DNA from: a virus
Direction: 5' to 3' (one strand)
IMG/VR virus record: IMGVR_UViG_3300008012_000102
Coordinates: 1 to 30,667 of that record
DNA: 30,667 nucleotides
A model generated the notes under the pieces. That model was not told the DNA's origin. It did no database searches and saw only the letters and a list, made by a program, of their open reading frames with translations. Position numbers and translations under genes: made by a program. Shown piece after piece: positions 8,921 to 16,010 of the stretch (positions are counted from its first letter, which is position 1; each line of letters starts with the position of its first letter).

Positions 8921-10538
8921 CAAAACCTCCTGCGGCTACTAGTCTTGTTGTCTTGTTGTTGTACGCAGCACTTCCGGCAGGTCCTGTAAGCCCTGTGAAT
9001 CTAGACTTGAGTACTTTGAACTTGATTGTGTTTCGTTCTGACTCTGACTCTGCGACAAGGTTTCGTGAAAAGGCAATGATGTCGAACGAGATCTGCTTGA
9101 TCGAGCCACTGCCTTTGATATCATCGATAGATGCGATGTTCCCTTCTTCAAAACTCTTACCCCCTTGGGCTTTACGTAGGTGGCTGATAAGACCCAACCA
9201 CACATTATGTTTCTTTACAACTTTAAGTAAGTCAGACATTACTTTATCAATCGCTTCGTTACCAGATAGTCCCTCAGACCCTTCCGATACCGCGATAGTA
9301 ATGTGATCAAGAACGAGGTACTTGCAACCCATAAGGGCCATGTACTCAATCTTTTCGATAAGAGATGAGTCCCCAACGGAGCCTTGATGATCCAAGAGAA
9401 CCAGTCGCTCGTCACCAAACACAGCTTCATATCCTCTACGGAGTTCATCCTCATCAGTCGATGGAGTATCCATGATGTTACGCCTAAGCTGCATGGAGAT
9501 AAACTTTTCGGCTGTATCTCCAACACTTTCTTCCAGACTAATGAGTCCAACCTTATCACTTGTCTTAGCAAGAAGGTCAAGAACAATCTCTTTAATGACA
9601 GTAGACTTACCACTGCCAGTGCCAGAGGTAAACAAAGTAATCTCACCATATCGTATTCCTTTTAGTTTTTCATTAAGACCTGAAAGACAATCTGGATACG
9701 GAACAGACTCTACATCTTGACGTTCTTTGAATTGATCCCACACAGCCTCACCAGTTACAATACCTGCAGGAGACCAAGTGTGCGCTCTCCATATACAATT
9801 GTCTAAGATCTTAGGTCCATGTTTCATTAGTGTGTCACTGGCATCTTTTTCTGGTAACTTTACAATCTTTACTTTACCAGCATCAAACATCTTTGCAGCT
9901 TTTTCAAGTGCAGCTTGACCAGCATCATCTTGGTCAAAACACAGAACAATTTCTTGGAACTGGTTTACCCACTCCCTTTGCTCTAGTAATGTTCTTAGCC
10001 CAGTTGCTGATGGTATCGACACAACAGAACCCCAGATCTTTCCAGAGTTATCTATCATAGACTGAGCCACTGCCAGTGTATCTAGTTCTCCCTCAGTGAT
10101 AATGATTTTCTTTCTACCAATCCCTGGGGAAGACTGACCAAACAGGTCTACATCTTTAAAGTTACCATGAACGTGGAAACTTTTAGGTAGTTTTCGTTCT
10201 TTGTAAGCAACCAATTTACCGTCTTTTGTGTACGGATAATAATGAGATTCTGGCATTCCAGTTTCACTCACGCTCATCTTCACACCAAAGTGATCAACTA
10301 CTTCTTTAGTGATACCACGAGAAGTAATAGAATAGCTACGATAAGAAGGTATATCGGAGAATTTAGTAAGCTCCACAAAGGAGGTAGGTGTATAGGCATC
10401 CATTTCAACTTTCACTTTCTTTGATTTACCACAGCTGAAGCAGTGACCTACTCCATCGCTGTACGATACAAACGCATCTGAACTACCACACCCAGGGAAT
10501 GGGCATGGTCCTTTTACATATCTTCTTTCATCATCCAT
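8901..10538 (-). CDS. T7 gp4-like primase-helicase
   Basis: 545 residues, close to T7 gp4 (566). A Cys4 zinc ribbon (C12, C17, C33, C36) starts the primase part. It is followed by a TOPRIM domain with ITEGELD (around 147-153) and FDQDD (201-205). The helicase domain has Walker A SGTGSGKS (305-312), the ISLEE acidic residue near 336, Walker B YLVLDH (407-412) and LISHLRK (450-456). The tail ends DDYFTV, acidic with an aromatic residue as in T7 gp4, which uses its tail to contact DNA polymerase. It should unwind DNA and lay primers at the fork. The start ATG directly follows the TAA of a small ORF inside rusA, and the ribosome site is weak, so coupling is plausible. Confidence 0.97.
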   Translation of the reverse strand: MDDERRYVKGPCPFPGCGSSDAFVSYSDGVGHCFSCGKSKKVKVEMDAYTPTSFVELTKFSDIPSYRSYSITSRGITKEVVDHFGVKMSVSETGMPESHYYPYTKDGKLVAYKERKLPKSFHVHGNFKDVDLFGQSSPGIGRKKIIITEGELDTLAVAQSMIDNSGKIWGSVVSIPSATGLRTLLEQREWVNQFQEIVLCFDQDDAGQAALEKAAKMFDAGKVKIVKLPEKDASDTLMKHGPKILDNCIWRAHTWSPAGIVTGEAVWDQFKERQDVESVPYPDCLSGLNEKLKGIRYGEITLFTSGTGSGKSTVIKEIVLDLLAKTSDKVGLISLEESVGDTAEKFISMQLRRNIMDTPSTDEDELRRGYEAVFGDERLVLLDHQGSVGDSSLIEKIEYMALMGCKYLVLDHITIAVSEGSEGLSGNEAIDKVMSDLLKVVKKHNVWLGLISHLRKAQGGKSFEEGNIASIDDIKGSGSIKQISFDIIAFSRNLVAESESERNTIKFKVLKSRFTGLTGPAGSAAYNNKTTRLVAAGGFDDYFTV

Positions 10539-10730
10539 TTAGTTCCATCTTTCTTCTTTAGCTTGACGATTTAGTTTCCTCTTGTAACTCGCTTCTCGTT
10601 TCTTGTTGAGTCTCTTCTGCTTGATCACTTTCATACTCTCGTACTCTGATGTCAAGGAATTCTCCTCCTCGTTTAACAATTCGCTTTTCAAGTTTGATGT
10701 TGTAAACTTTATTGTCATTGAATTCTTCAT
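10539..10730 (-). CDS. Possible small basic protein overlapping rusA out of frame
   Basis: 63 residues, mostly inside the 3' half of the RusA-like gene in another frame. The C-terminal half is very rich in K, R and E (for example KRLNKKREASYKRKLNRQ). Its TAA abuts the ATG of the primase-helicase, which otherwise has a weak ribosome site, so it could act as a coupling ORF. AAGGAG lies three bases before the first ATG, which is short. The RusA tail over the same DNA is low-complexity (E, Q, S, T), as expected if this frame were also selected. It may equally be a chance ORF. Confidence 0.3.
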   Translation of the reverse strand: MKNSMTIKFTTSNLKSELLNEEENSLTSEYESMKVIKQKRLNKKREASYKRKLNRQAKEERWN

Positions 10731-10983
10731 ACACTCCTTGGTATGTGTCTAATATTGGTTTAATTACATTATCCAGATCTGCTCCTCTATTTGAGAGACC
10801 TGCTGTTATATCAAAGGTAACCTGACCAACCCCAAAGGGCCAGTCAGTTCCTATTAGTTCATCCCGAATGTTGTTCTGATACTCCAGATAATCCGCTGAC
10901 TTGAACGTTGTCTTCCCCCTTCGGTTCCACATCTTGTTCGCACTCAGAGGTTTTATTGAGAAGTAATGACTCATCTCCTCCAT
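10558..10983 (-). CDS. RusA-like Holliday junction endonuclease
   Basis: 141 residues. RusA family enzymes cut four-way DNA junctions during recombination and before packaging. The N-terminus has the family pattern SIKPLSANKMW. The metal-binding region is RGADLDNVIKPILDTYQG (around residues 70-87), followed by VYEEFNDNKVYNI where RusA usually has a DD pair. The C-terminal 25 residues are a polar low-complexity tail. The start, ATG 10983, follows AGGAG by ten bases. A second ATG four codons in has a purine-rich site that is too close. The first 125 bases overlap the exonuclease gene in another frame, an unusually long overlap. In T7 the same functional slot is filled by the unrelated gp3 endonuclease I. 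Confidence 0.85.
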   Translation of the reverse strand: MEEMSHYFSIKPLSANKMWNRRGKTTFKSADYLEYQNNIRDELIGTDWPFGVGQVTFDITAGLSNRGADLDNVIKPILDTYQGVYEEFNDNKVYNIKLEKRIVKRGGEFLDIRVREYESDQAEETQQETRSELQEETKSSS

Positions 10984-11668
10984 TCTTTTGTATCTCCTCT
11001 AGTTCATCCCATGTGGTTAGCATAGTAAGTAGTTTACGACTAAGCCAAGGATCACCTGCATTATGTTCTTTCCATGCAGCGACAACCTTTTCCCAGCGTT
11101 GACCCATTGGTACTCCTGCTAGGATCTTTTCAGCTTTCTTTGGACCGATGCCTTTAATGCCTGGAATGTTATCACTAGTATCACCAGTCAAACATTGCAG
11201 CATCAAGTTCATGTTTGCCTTGTCATCATCTACAAACTCATGGGTTTTCTTAGTGTAGTTATAGTGATGACCAGGTATCTGTTTAAGATCTTTATCAATA
11301 CCACAAATCAGGAAGTCTAGTTCCATTTCACGAGCTTCATAAGCCCATATACATACTAGATCATCTGCTTCCATCCCGTCAGCTTCTACACCACCCCACT
11401 TTTCTTTCATATAGTTGTGACCATAGTTAAGGGACTTCTTTACTTCGTCCGTTAAGGCGGGTCTGGAGGCCTTGTAGGGGGTGTAAAGGTCTTTCCGGTA
11501 GTTCCCCCTACCTTTAAGTGCTACACGGCACTCATGAGGCTCTGAGAAGGCGTAAGCCATGCATTCATTTACGGTGAAGTCAATCACCTTTCGTATTTCT
11601 ACTTCATCAGAGTTGCTATAAGCAGCCCTGAAGTAGATAGAGTCGGCATCAATTAGTGCTAGTGCCAT
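10859..11668 (-). CDS. T7 gp6-like 5'-3' exonuclease (FEN family)
   Basis: 269 residues. It should remove RNA primers and degrade host DNA. The N-terminal metal-binding segment is LIDADSIYFRAAY. A helical-arch region with KGRGNYRKDLYTPYKASR follows. Then come GMEADDLVC and CGIDKDLKQIPG with their acidic ligands, and the helix-hairpin-helix GDTSDNIPGIKGIGPKKAEK near residues 161-180. Start ATG 11668 follows AAAGGAAAAGATA. The last 40 or so residues are polar and low in complexity; they are encoded over the start of the RusA gene in another frame. It lies between the DNA polymerase and the junction resolvase in the replication operon. Confidence 0.95.
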   Translation of the reverse strand: MALALIDADSIYFRAAYSNSDEVEIRKVIDFTVNECMAYAFSEPHECRVALKGRGNYRKDLYTPYKASRPALTDEVKKSLNYGHNYMKEKWGGVEADGMEADDLVCIWAYEAREMELDFLICGIDKDLKQIPGHHYNYTKKTHEFVDDDKANMNLMLQCLTGDTSDNIPGIKGIGPKKAEKILAGVPMGQRWEKVVAAWKEHNAGDPWLSRKLLTMLTTWDELEEIQKNGGDESLLLNKTSECEQDVEPKGEDNVQVSGLSGVSEQHSG

Positions 11669-11680
11669 TATCTTTTCCTT

Positions 11681-11956
11681 TCATCTGTAGATTACTTCAA
11701 CTCCCCAATCCTTTACTTTATTAGTTAAGGGGTAGGGGTTGAGGGGGTCTCTTTCGTATTCAACTGCTGCGAGTAGGTGGAGAATGATATATCCGTTTGC
11801 AGTATAGTGGTAACGCAATACATCAAACCATTCTCTCGGTTCAATACCATCTGGTTTTGGGTGGAAGGATACGGTGTACCCTGGATATTCAATTGATGGT
11901 TCATAGGGTACTTCCTTTATATTAGTGTACGTCTGCATAACTGCTGCCAATGACAT
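11681..11956 (-). CDS. Hypothetical protein between DNA polymerase and exonuclease
   Basis: 91 residues from ATG 11956, chosen because GGAAGG lies eight bases upstream; an in-frame GTG three codons earlier lies inside that site. It overlaps the end of the DNA polymerase gene by 35 bases. The sequence has a Tyr/Pro-rich first half (EPSIEYPGYTVSFHPKPDG) and a helical segment NGYIILHLLAAVEYERD. There is no clear membrane segment, cysteine motif or catalytic signature. Position suggests a replication accessory role, but the family is not recognised. Confidence 0.75.
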   Translation of the reverse strand: MSLAAVMQTYTNIKEVPYEPSIEYPGYTVSFHPKPDGIEPREWFDVLRYHYTANGYIILHLLAAVEYERDPLNPYPLTNKVKDWGVEVIYR

Positions 11957-13748
11957 AATCTCCACCTTCCATACAAGTTACACCAAACATCTTTGGTCCT
12001 TCTTTAAATGACTCTTGTAAGATTTCACCAACACGATCAGCATCATCTGGATGTGCTACATAGGCGATCTCGTCATGGTAGAACAGCCGTGGCTCTGCAC
12101 GTAGTCCTTCTTCATCAATCTTATTCATAGCATAAGAAAGTGCAGACTTACATGTAATACCCTCTGCTGTTTGCAGAAGATAGTTTAGGGCCTGGTATTC
12201 ACCAGAGACAAACACAGGACGACCATCAAGCCCAGGGAACCAACCTTCACCTGTAGCGTACTGAGTACTGCGCCATACATCGCCCAGTCTGTTCTTTAGC
12301 TCTGCCAATCCTTTAATGCCTTTGGCAAAGTCTTCACGAGACTTCTTACCAGCATTAGCGTTAGGCTTACCAGTTAGAATAGAACCAAGCTTAGCATCAC
12401 CAGCGCCAAACAAGTATGCGTATAGGTAGTTTTTAGCAATGGGGCGAGAGCAACCAAGAGCATCAGCGTTTCGTTGATGTTGATCACCATAGATAACTTC
12501 ATTAGTAAACTCATCATTGCCTACGTAATGACACAGACCCCTTAGTTGGTTACCAGAACTATCAGCACCTACAACTTTCCAATTGTCATCAGGTATAAAC
12601 AGTTCCCTTAGTTCTTTACCCCACGGGGCATTCACCCCTGGAAGGTTTACAATAACTTCATGACGACATCGGAATGTTTGAGTACCGATAGTCCACATGT
12701 TACCGTGGATGCGACCATTGGAAAGAACCTCAAGCCAGCCCTTAATAACAGAGCTTCTATTACGAAGGGTATAGTACTCGCTGATCATTTTACCAAGATC
12801 CCCTAGTTTCTCTAGAGATGTATCAGTAATCTTTGGACCAACAGTAACCCACTCTCGGCCTACTTTCTTACGATTATATTCATCGGGTTTCCATCCAATT
12901 GTAAGCAACCACTCTTTAACAAGCTCCATAGAACCAAGAGTGATCTGCTCAACAGTGAAACGTTGGAAGGGTTCCCCTGCTGCGTGAACGTGTATGTCGG
13001 TTGTTTTAATTTCTTTATTGTAAAAGTCAGACAACAAACGTGCAGTTACCGCTGTGTAGTCTCCATTCTTTTTGAACTTAGGAAACTTTTCTACTTTATC
13101 TATGTATACTTTATGCGTACCCAATTGTGGGTGAAGAGTGTTTTCAATCTCAAGCATACGAACATTCATATCTTTTAGGTTCTTCTTTGCTTTTACAACA
13201 TCAAAGTTCCAACCACGAGTCTTTACACGGGCATTAAACTTGGCTGTATCATGCTCAATCAGAAGACCCTCTTTAATAGCTGGTCTTTTAGCAGCAATCT
13301 TTTTGTATTCTACCATTAGGTGGTTGAACACATCTGCATTTAGCTTTACGTCTTGTACACAGTACCTAAGCATTTCTTTAGAGTAGTTATCCCACTCATC
13401 AAATTCAATTTTAGAATTGTTGAGGTGCTCACCCCAACCCTTAAGGCCGTGCTTGTGGGGTCTTTTGTATTGCAATACCTGAGACATAATCCAGGTATCG
13501 TATATTTTCTTTTCGTTTAGTTTCAACCCATACAGTTTTTCCATAACTAAATTATCAAACCCGATAATGTTATGACCGATCAAAACCTCTGCATTGTTTA
13601 GCATAACGCAACCATCGTCCATTGATGGGATTGAGTTATCATAATCACTGAATTTGTAAGTTGATCCAGTATCTAAGTTATGTGCTACAAGGCACCATAC
13701 TTTTGTTGCATCAAAACCATCGGTTTCAATATCATATACTAGTTTCAT
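11922..13748 (-). CDS. T7-like family A DNA polymerase with 3'-5' exonuclease
   Basis: 608 residues (T7 gp5 has 704). Proofreading motifs: DIETDG (D6, E8), GHNIIGFD (H59, D65) and Y129xxxD133. Polymerase motifs: A ADSSGNQLR with Asp396, Gln401 and Arg403; B RPIAKNYLYAYLFGAG with R435, K439 and Y443; C FYHDEI with D559 and E560. Tyr443 is at the T7 Tyr526 position linked to dideoxynucleotide acceptance. Gln401 replaces the usual Glu of the steric gate. The shorter length suggests a reduced thumb insertion, which in T7 binds thioredoxin; this is inference. The start MKLVYDIETDG is typical of the family. It overlaps the HNH gene by 17 bases. Confidence 0.97.
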   Translation of the reverse strand: MKLVYDIETDGFDATKVWCLVAHNLDTGSTYKFSDYDNSIPSMDDGCVMLNNAEVLIGHNIIGFDNLVMEKLYGLKLNEKKIYDTWIMSQVLQYKRPHKHGLKGWGEHLNNSKIEFDEWDNYSKEMLRYCVQDVKLNADVFNHLMVEYKKIAAKRPAIKEGLLIEHDTAKFNARVKTRGWNFDVVKAKKNLKDMNVRMLEIENTLHPQLGTHKVYIDKVEKFPKFKKNGDYTAVTARLLSDFYNKEIKTTDIHVHAAGEPFQRFTVEQITLGSMELVKEWLLTIGWKPDEYNRKKVGREWVTVGPKITDTSLEKLGDLGKMISEYYTLRNRSSVIKGWLEVLSNGRIHGNMWTIGTQTFRCRHEVIVNLPGVNAPWGKELRELFIPDDNWKVVGADSSGNQLRGLCHYVGNDEFTNEVIYGDQHQRNADALGCSRPIAKNYLYAYLFGAGDAKLGSILTGKPNANAGKKSREDFAKGIKGLAELKNRLGDVWRSTQYATGEGWFPGLDGRPVFVSGEYQALNYLLQTAEGITCKSALSYAMNKIDEEGLRAEPRLFYHDEIAYVAHPDDADRVGEILQESFKEGPKMFGVTCMEGGDYVIGSSYADVH

Positions 13749-14034
13749 AAGCTTTTCTTTCTAGGTAGTGTTTTTCTTTTACTGACCTGATTGTGTGACA
13801 GTTAGCGCAACGAATGTCGCATTTACGGGCTTCTTTAATAATGTTTTTGATACTACAAGAAGCCATCCTGTGAGGTGTGTATAGTTTATCTGTAGGATCT
13901 CTGTGATCCCATTGAAGAGCATAGGGGTTTTCGTTATACCCACAATCAATACAACCTTTAGCTATTTTGTATTGGTCAAGTATTTTCCTACGCCTTCTGA
14001 TTTTCTTTACTTGTTTACTAAGTTCTTCATCCAC
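13732..14034 (-). CDS. HNH endonuclease-like protein
   Basis: 100 residues from GTG 14034. The N-terminus is basic (KKIRRRRK). A Cys pair CIDCG (near residue 28) is followed by the HNH core LQWDHRDP, then a helical part, then CDIRCANCH with the final metal-site His and second Cys pair. This is the layout of small zinc-stabilised HNH nucleases, many of which are free-standing homing enzymes in phage replication regions (family knowledge). Its start lies eight bases inside the end of the small Zn-ribbon gene and its end overlaps the DNA polymerase start. The start codon is inferred from this overlap, since the ribosome site is weak. Confidence 0.82.
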   Translation of the reverse strand: MDEELSKQVKKIRRRRKILDQYKIAKGCIDCGYNENPYALQWDHRDPTDKLYTPHRMASCSIKNIIKEARKCDIRCANCHTIRSVKEKHYLERKAYETSI

Positions 14035-14185
14035 TGTTTTCTGCTTTCTTTATGTCGCATTTAGGACAGACTTTATACCCATTATCTATTGATACGGTTA
14101 GTATTTCTACACCACATTCAATACATTTAAACCTTTTAAACGGTTTACCCGTTACATGATCAACCTTTCCCCTATCTGATTTCAT
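14027..14185 (-). CDS. Small Cys4 zinc-ribbon protein
   Basis: 52 residues, read directly from the sequence. Two cysteine pairs, CIEC (21-24) and CPKC (40-43), with a hydrophobic segment between them form a classic zinc ribbon; the N-terminus is basic (KPFKRFK). The ATG overlaps the TGA of the upstream gene (ATGA) and its own TGA overlaps the GTG of the HNH gene, so it is translationally coupled on both sides. It could bind DNA or RNA or act with the HNH protein. Function is not known. Confidence 0.65.
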   Translation of the reverse strand: MKSDRGKVDHVTGKPFKRFKCIECGVEILTVSIDNGYKVCPKCDIKKAENSG

Positions 14186-14376
14186 GGGATTACACCCAGC
14201 ACCCAGTTTTCTGCACAGTCTTCTGCGTATTGCTCTGAGTGCCCTTCAATAAGTCGATCTTCAACTACGGTTTCTCCTTTAATCATAAGAACTGAATAAC
14301 CTGTCAATTCTTTGAACACGTGGGATTTCCTGTCAGAATATTGACCATTCCCCCAGAATGTGTGTAGTTCTGTCAT
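14182..14376 (-). CDS. Small conserved-looking phage protein
   Basis: 64 residues. The C-terminal part EGHSEQYAEDCAENWVLGV looks like a conserved acidic helix that I associate with small phage proteins of unknown role. GGGAG lies about 12 bases before the ATG. Both ends overlap neighbours as ATGA, typical of this tightly packed operon. No membrane segment or known catalytic motif is seen. Confidence 0.7.
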   Translation of the reverse strand: MTELHTFWGNGQYSDRKSHVFKELTGYSVLMIKGETVVEDRLIEGHSEQYAEDCAENWVLGVIP

Positions 14377-14471
14377 GATTTAAACTTTCTCCCTTTAAAG
14401 AATACAATTAGGTTTACTGTAGTGTTAATTGTTACCATGACTACAAGCCAGTATTGTACCCATTCAGGCAT
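14373..14471 (-). CDS. Tiny single-pass membrane peptide
   Basis: 32 residues, beginning MPEWVQYWLVVMVTINTTVN and ending in a basic tail (FFKGRKFKS). Residues 5-26 form one hydrophobic helix with a positive C-terminal end, suggesting an inner-membrane peptide. It starts eight bases inside the DUF3310 gene and its TGA overlaps the next ATG. The upstream site (AGAAGATT) is weak, so support rests on the overlaps and composition. Confidence 0.45.
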   Translation of the reverse strand: MPEWVQYWLVVMVTINTTVNLIVFFKGRKFKS

Positions 14472-14721
14472 CATAATCTTCTATTAGCATTTGCAAATAG
14501 TGCATTGCTTTTTCAAGATCTTTCTTGCCGTTTTTACTTTTATGCCTTACAACATATTTAATAACATTTGCTTCTCTGAATGGTATATCATTTTTTACAA
14601 TGAAATCAATAGGTTGTATAGGTAATTGGTAGTGGTTACCACCAACTTGTCTGGATTTAGCATCCATTTCTGCACTCATCCTTTTCATATATTGTTCATG
14701 GTTTTCGTAATCAGCGTTCAT
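14464..14721 (-). CDS. DUF3310 family protein
   Basis: 85 residues. The core SRQVGGNHYQLPIQPIDFI followed by NVIKYVVRHKSKNGKKDLEK is the DUF3310 signature, also found at the C-terminus of T7 gp1.7, a nucleotide kinase. This stand-alone copy lacks the rest of gp1.7, so kinase activity should not be assumed. AAAGG lies eight bases before the ATG. It overlaps the MazG gene by 11 bases; pairing with a nucleotide pyrophosphohydrolase fits a role in nucleotide metabolism. Confidence 0.85.
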   Translation of the reverse strand: MNADYENHEQYMKRMSAEMDAKSRQVGGNHYQLPIQPIDFIVKNDIPFREANVIKYVVRHKSKNGKKDLEKAMHYLQMLIEDYDA

Positions 14722-15046
14722 CTCCTGATCCTTTCAGGGTTCCATCTTGTTTACGTGAGGCTAGTTTATCCAGATTAGCAGCAGCAACAGTATCAAGACT
14801 ATCTCCAAGTTCGTTGGCAAGAACAGCGAGATACCAAAGAGTATCCCCAAGTTCTTTAGATATAGATGCCAAGGCTTCTTCTGCTTTTTTTGGGTCATTG
14901 TCGTAATCTCCACGAAGAATCTTCTTCACTTTGTTTGCGACCTCTGCAGCCTCTCCTGACAGTCCAAGTGCCAAGTACGGAAGTGCTTGATGTTCTGGGT
15001 AAACAGCCGTTGTAATGGCTTTGGTTTGATATTCATTAAAATTCAT
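14711..15046 (-). CDS. MazG-like nucleotide pyrophosphohydrolase
   Basis: 111 residues. MazG enzymes hydrolyse (d)NTPs to NMPs and pyrophosphate and may lower alarmone or damaged nucleotide levels. The metal ligands match the family: E32 and E35 in GEAAEV, then E65 and D68 in ELGDTLWY. The tail KGSGDER is typical of phage MazG proteins. There is no Shine-Dalgarno sequence before ATG 15046; it lies 17 bases after the G-run of a promoter-like repeat at 15054-15069. The transcript may therefore have a very short leader. It is the first gene of the replication operon. Confidence 0.88.
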   Translation of the reverse strand: MNFNEYQTKAITTAVYPEHQALPYLALGLSGEAAEVANKVKKILRGDYDNDPKKAEEALASISKELGDTLWYLAVLANELGDSLDTVAAANLDKLASRKQDGTLKGSGDER

Positions 15047-15053
15047 GTTGTTT

Positions 15054-15069
15054 TATATACCCCTTATAG
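15054..15069 (-). promoter_or_regulatory. Promoter-like 16-bp repeat, copy A
   Basis: CTATAAGGGGTATATA on the minus strand, identical in five places in the window. TATA followed by a G-run resembles the start region of T7-type promoters (TATAGGG). Read this way it would start transcripts into mazG and the replication operon. TATA-AGGGG-TATA can also fold as a small hairpin. The direction of use is not proven; the opposite strand would point to the small terminase. Confidence 0.5.
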
Positions 15070-15088
15070 AATTATACCTTTTTGATGA

Positions 15089-15103
15089 CGCAGCTTGTCT
15101 GCG
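15089..15103. promoter_or_regulatory. Hairpin CGCAG-CTTGT-CTGCG
   Basis: A perfect 5-bp GC-rich stem with a 5-base loop between the divergent repeats A and B. The core CAGCTTGTCTG recurs at 22488-22498 in the other control region. Small hairpins of this size serve as promoters for N4 virion RNA polymerase on single-stranded template (family knowledge), so this is a candidate site for the virion polymerase. That role is inference. Confidence 0.3.
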
Positions 15104-15116
15104 GCATAAGATATAC

Positions 15117-15132
15117 CTATAAGGGGTATATA
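15117..15132 (+). promoter_or_regulatory. Promoter-like 16-bp repeat, copy B
   Basis: CTATAAGGGGTATATA on the plus strand, with CAATT following as in copy C. It lies 19 bases before the ATG of the small-terminase-like gene. With the G-run as start, the leader would be 28 bases with GGAG placed correctly. It diverges from copy A, giving a two-way switch point at about 15.1 kb. Confidence 0.55.
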
Positions 15133-15150
15133 CAATTTATGGAGAAAACA

Positions 15151-15555
15151 ATGCCTTTTAACCCAAAAAGTCTCAAAAACCTAAATGGTGCTTGGACAAC
15201 TGAATCTGCAAAGGCTGCACAAAAGAAAGGTGTGGCTACGCGCAAGGCTAATAAAGAAGCAAGAGAAGCTGTTAAGATGTCCATTTATGAATGGGGCAAA
15301 TATAAAGACGATGTTCTCTCTACAAACGATATGACTTCTTTGGATGTCCTTAAGATAATGATGTTTAAAGCATTAGAAAAAGATGACATGAGTACTGCAC
15401 TTGATATTGCAAAGACTCTTGCAGAATTTGAGTCACCAAAGCTTGCACGTGTTGATCAAACTAATGTTGAGATACAGGCTGAAGACTTGTCTGATGAGGA
15501 ACTGCAAGAACTTTTAGATGAAGCAAGTGCCGAAGCGAATGCCCCGCGACACTGA
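15151..15555 (+). CDS. Putative terminase small subunit
   Basis: 134 residues from ATG 15151, which follows GGAGAAAACA; the frame is open upstream through the promoter-like repeat, so earlier starts are rejected. The basic N-terminal half (KKGVATRKANKEAREAVK) fits DNA binding. The second half is helical and the end EDLSDEELQELLDEA is an acidic tail common in phage small terminases. It would recognise the packaging site and load the large terminase. No other small-terminase candidate is seen. It is cut off from the large terminase by about 7 kb of opposite-strand genes and forms its own transcription unit with a terminator at 15622-15659. The assignment rests on sequence feel and lacks a unique motif. 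Confidence 0.62.
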   Translation: MPFNPKSLKNLNGAWTTESAKAAQKKGVATRKANKEAREAVKMSIYEWGKYKDDVLSTNDMTSLDVLKIMMFKALEKDDMSTALDIAKTLAEFESPKLARVDQTNVEIQAEDLSDEELQELLDEASAEANAPRH

Positions 15556-15608
15556 TGCGTTTTGTCGGTTACCCAAAAAAGATGCATATGCGTTTTGTCG
15601 GTTACTGA
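15555..15608 (+). repeat. Two direct copies of ATGCGTTTTGTCGGTTAC (micro-ORF)
   Basis: Identical 18-bp copies at 15555-15572 and 15588-15605 are 33 bases apart, so both stay in one frame. Together they encode a 17-residue peptide, MRFVGYPKKMHMRFVGY, whose ATG overlaps the TGA of the previous gene. The first 16 bases occur a third time at 20106-20121, before a minus-strand gene. Whether it is a peptide, a protein-binding site or a recombination site cannot be told from sequence. Confidence 0.55.
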
Positions 15609-15659
15609 AAATAAATAAAAGATCCCTGAGTACACACATAAGTGTACCCAGGGATTTTT
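15609..15659. terminator. Intrinsic terminator after the small-terminase-like gene
   Basis: The stem pairs ATCCCTG (15622-15628) with CAGGGAT (15549-offset partner 15649-15655) and GTACAC (15630-15635) with GTGTAC (15642-15647), with one mismatch and a six-base loop. TTTTT follows at 15655-15659. An A-rich stretch on the other side (15608-15620) would give a T-rich run to minus-strand transcripts arriving from the small-gene block, so it probably acts both ways. Confidence 0.85.
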
Positions 15660-15661
15660 GG

Positions 15662-15841
15662 TTATACTTTAGGGCGACTACAGAAGTTACCACCAGTGCC
15701 GTTAGGGCTTCCAGCAGGTAACCGTGAGATAGAGAGGTATCCTTGGTTACTAGAGAAAGAACCCTTAGGTCCGTATTGGTTTGTAGTGCGCCGGAATTGC
15801 AGGTTCTGTCGTCCGATAGGGTTTACAATAATTTTTTGCAT
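15662..15841 (-). CDS. Hypothetical protein, last gene of the small-gene block
   Basis: 59 residues, starting MQKIIVNPIGRQNLQFRRTT; rich in G, S, N and R, with a flexible C-terminal half. The upstream in-frame extension to 15901 was not used because it overlaps the previous gene; the site before ATG 15841 (GAAAGTTTAAAGAC) is weak. The stop sits just before the bidirectional terminator, as expected for a real last gene. The family is not recognised. Confidence 0.55.
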   Translation of the reverse strand: MQKIIVNPIGRQNLQFRRTTNQYGPKGSFSSNQGYLSISRLPAGSPNGTGGNFCSRPKV

Positions 15842-15854
15842 GTCTTTAAACTTT

Positions 15855-16010
15855 CTATTGTACTGTACGAGATTGATCAAGATCTTGAAGGACAAATCCA
15901 AGATCGATATAAAGAGTGATTGCTTCTTCTTCTGTTAGAAGCACTTCTTCACCACCAAAGTCAATGGCGATTTTACCATCGGCTTCAGCATATACATCTT
16001 CTATAGTCAT
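15855..16010 (-). CDS. Small acidic hypothetical protein
   Basis: 51 residues, read directly from the sequence. It begins MTIEDVYAEADGKIAIDFGG and contains the acidic run EEVLLTEEEA. It starts by TAATG overlap with the upstream gene, which supports translation by coupling. No motif is recognised; its strong negative charge is the only notable property. Confidence 0.6.
   Translation of the reverse strand: MTIEDVYAEADGKIAIDFGGEEVLLTEEEAITLYIDLGFVLQDLDQSRTVQ

Noticed and set aside
8953-9720. Plus-strand ORFs of 80-117 codons opposite the helicase
   Set aside because: They are antisense shadows of the well-supported helicase gene without ribosome sites.
15518-15938. Two plus ORFs across the terminator at 15.6 kb
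   Set aside because: They cross a strong intrinsic terminator and oppose supported minus genes.
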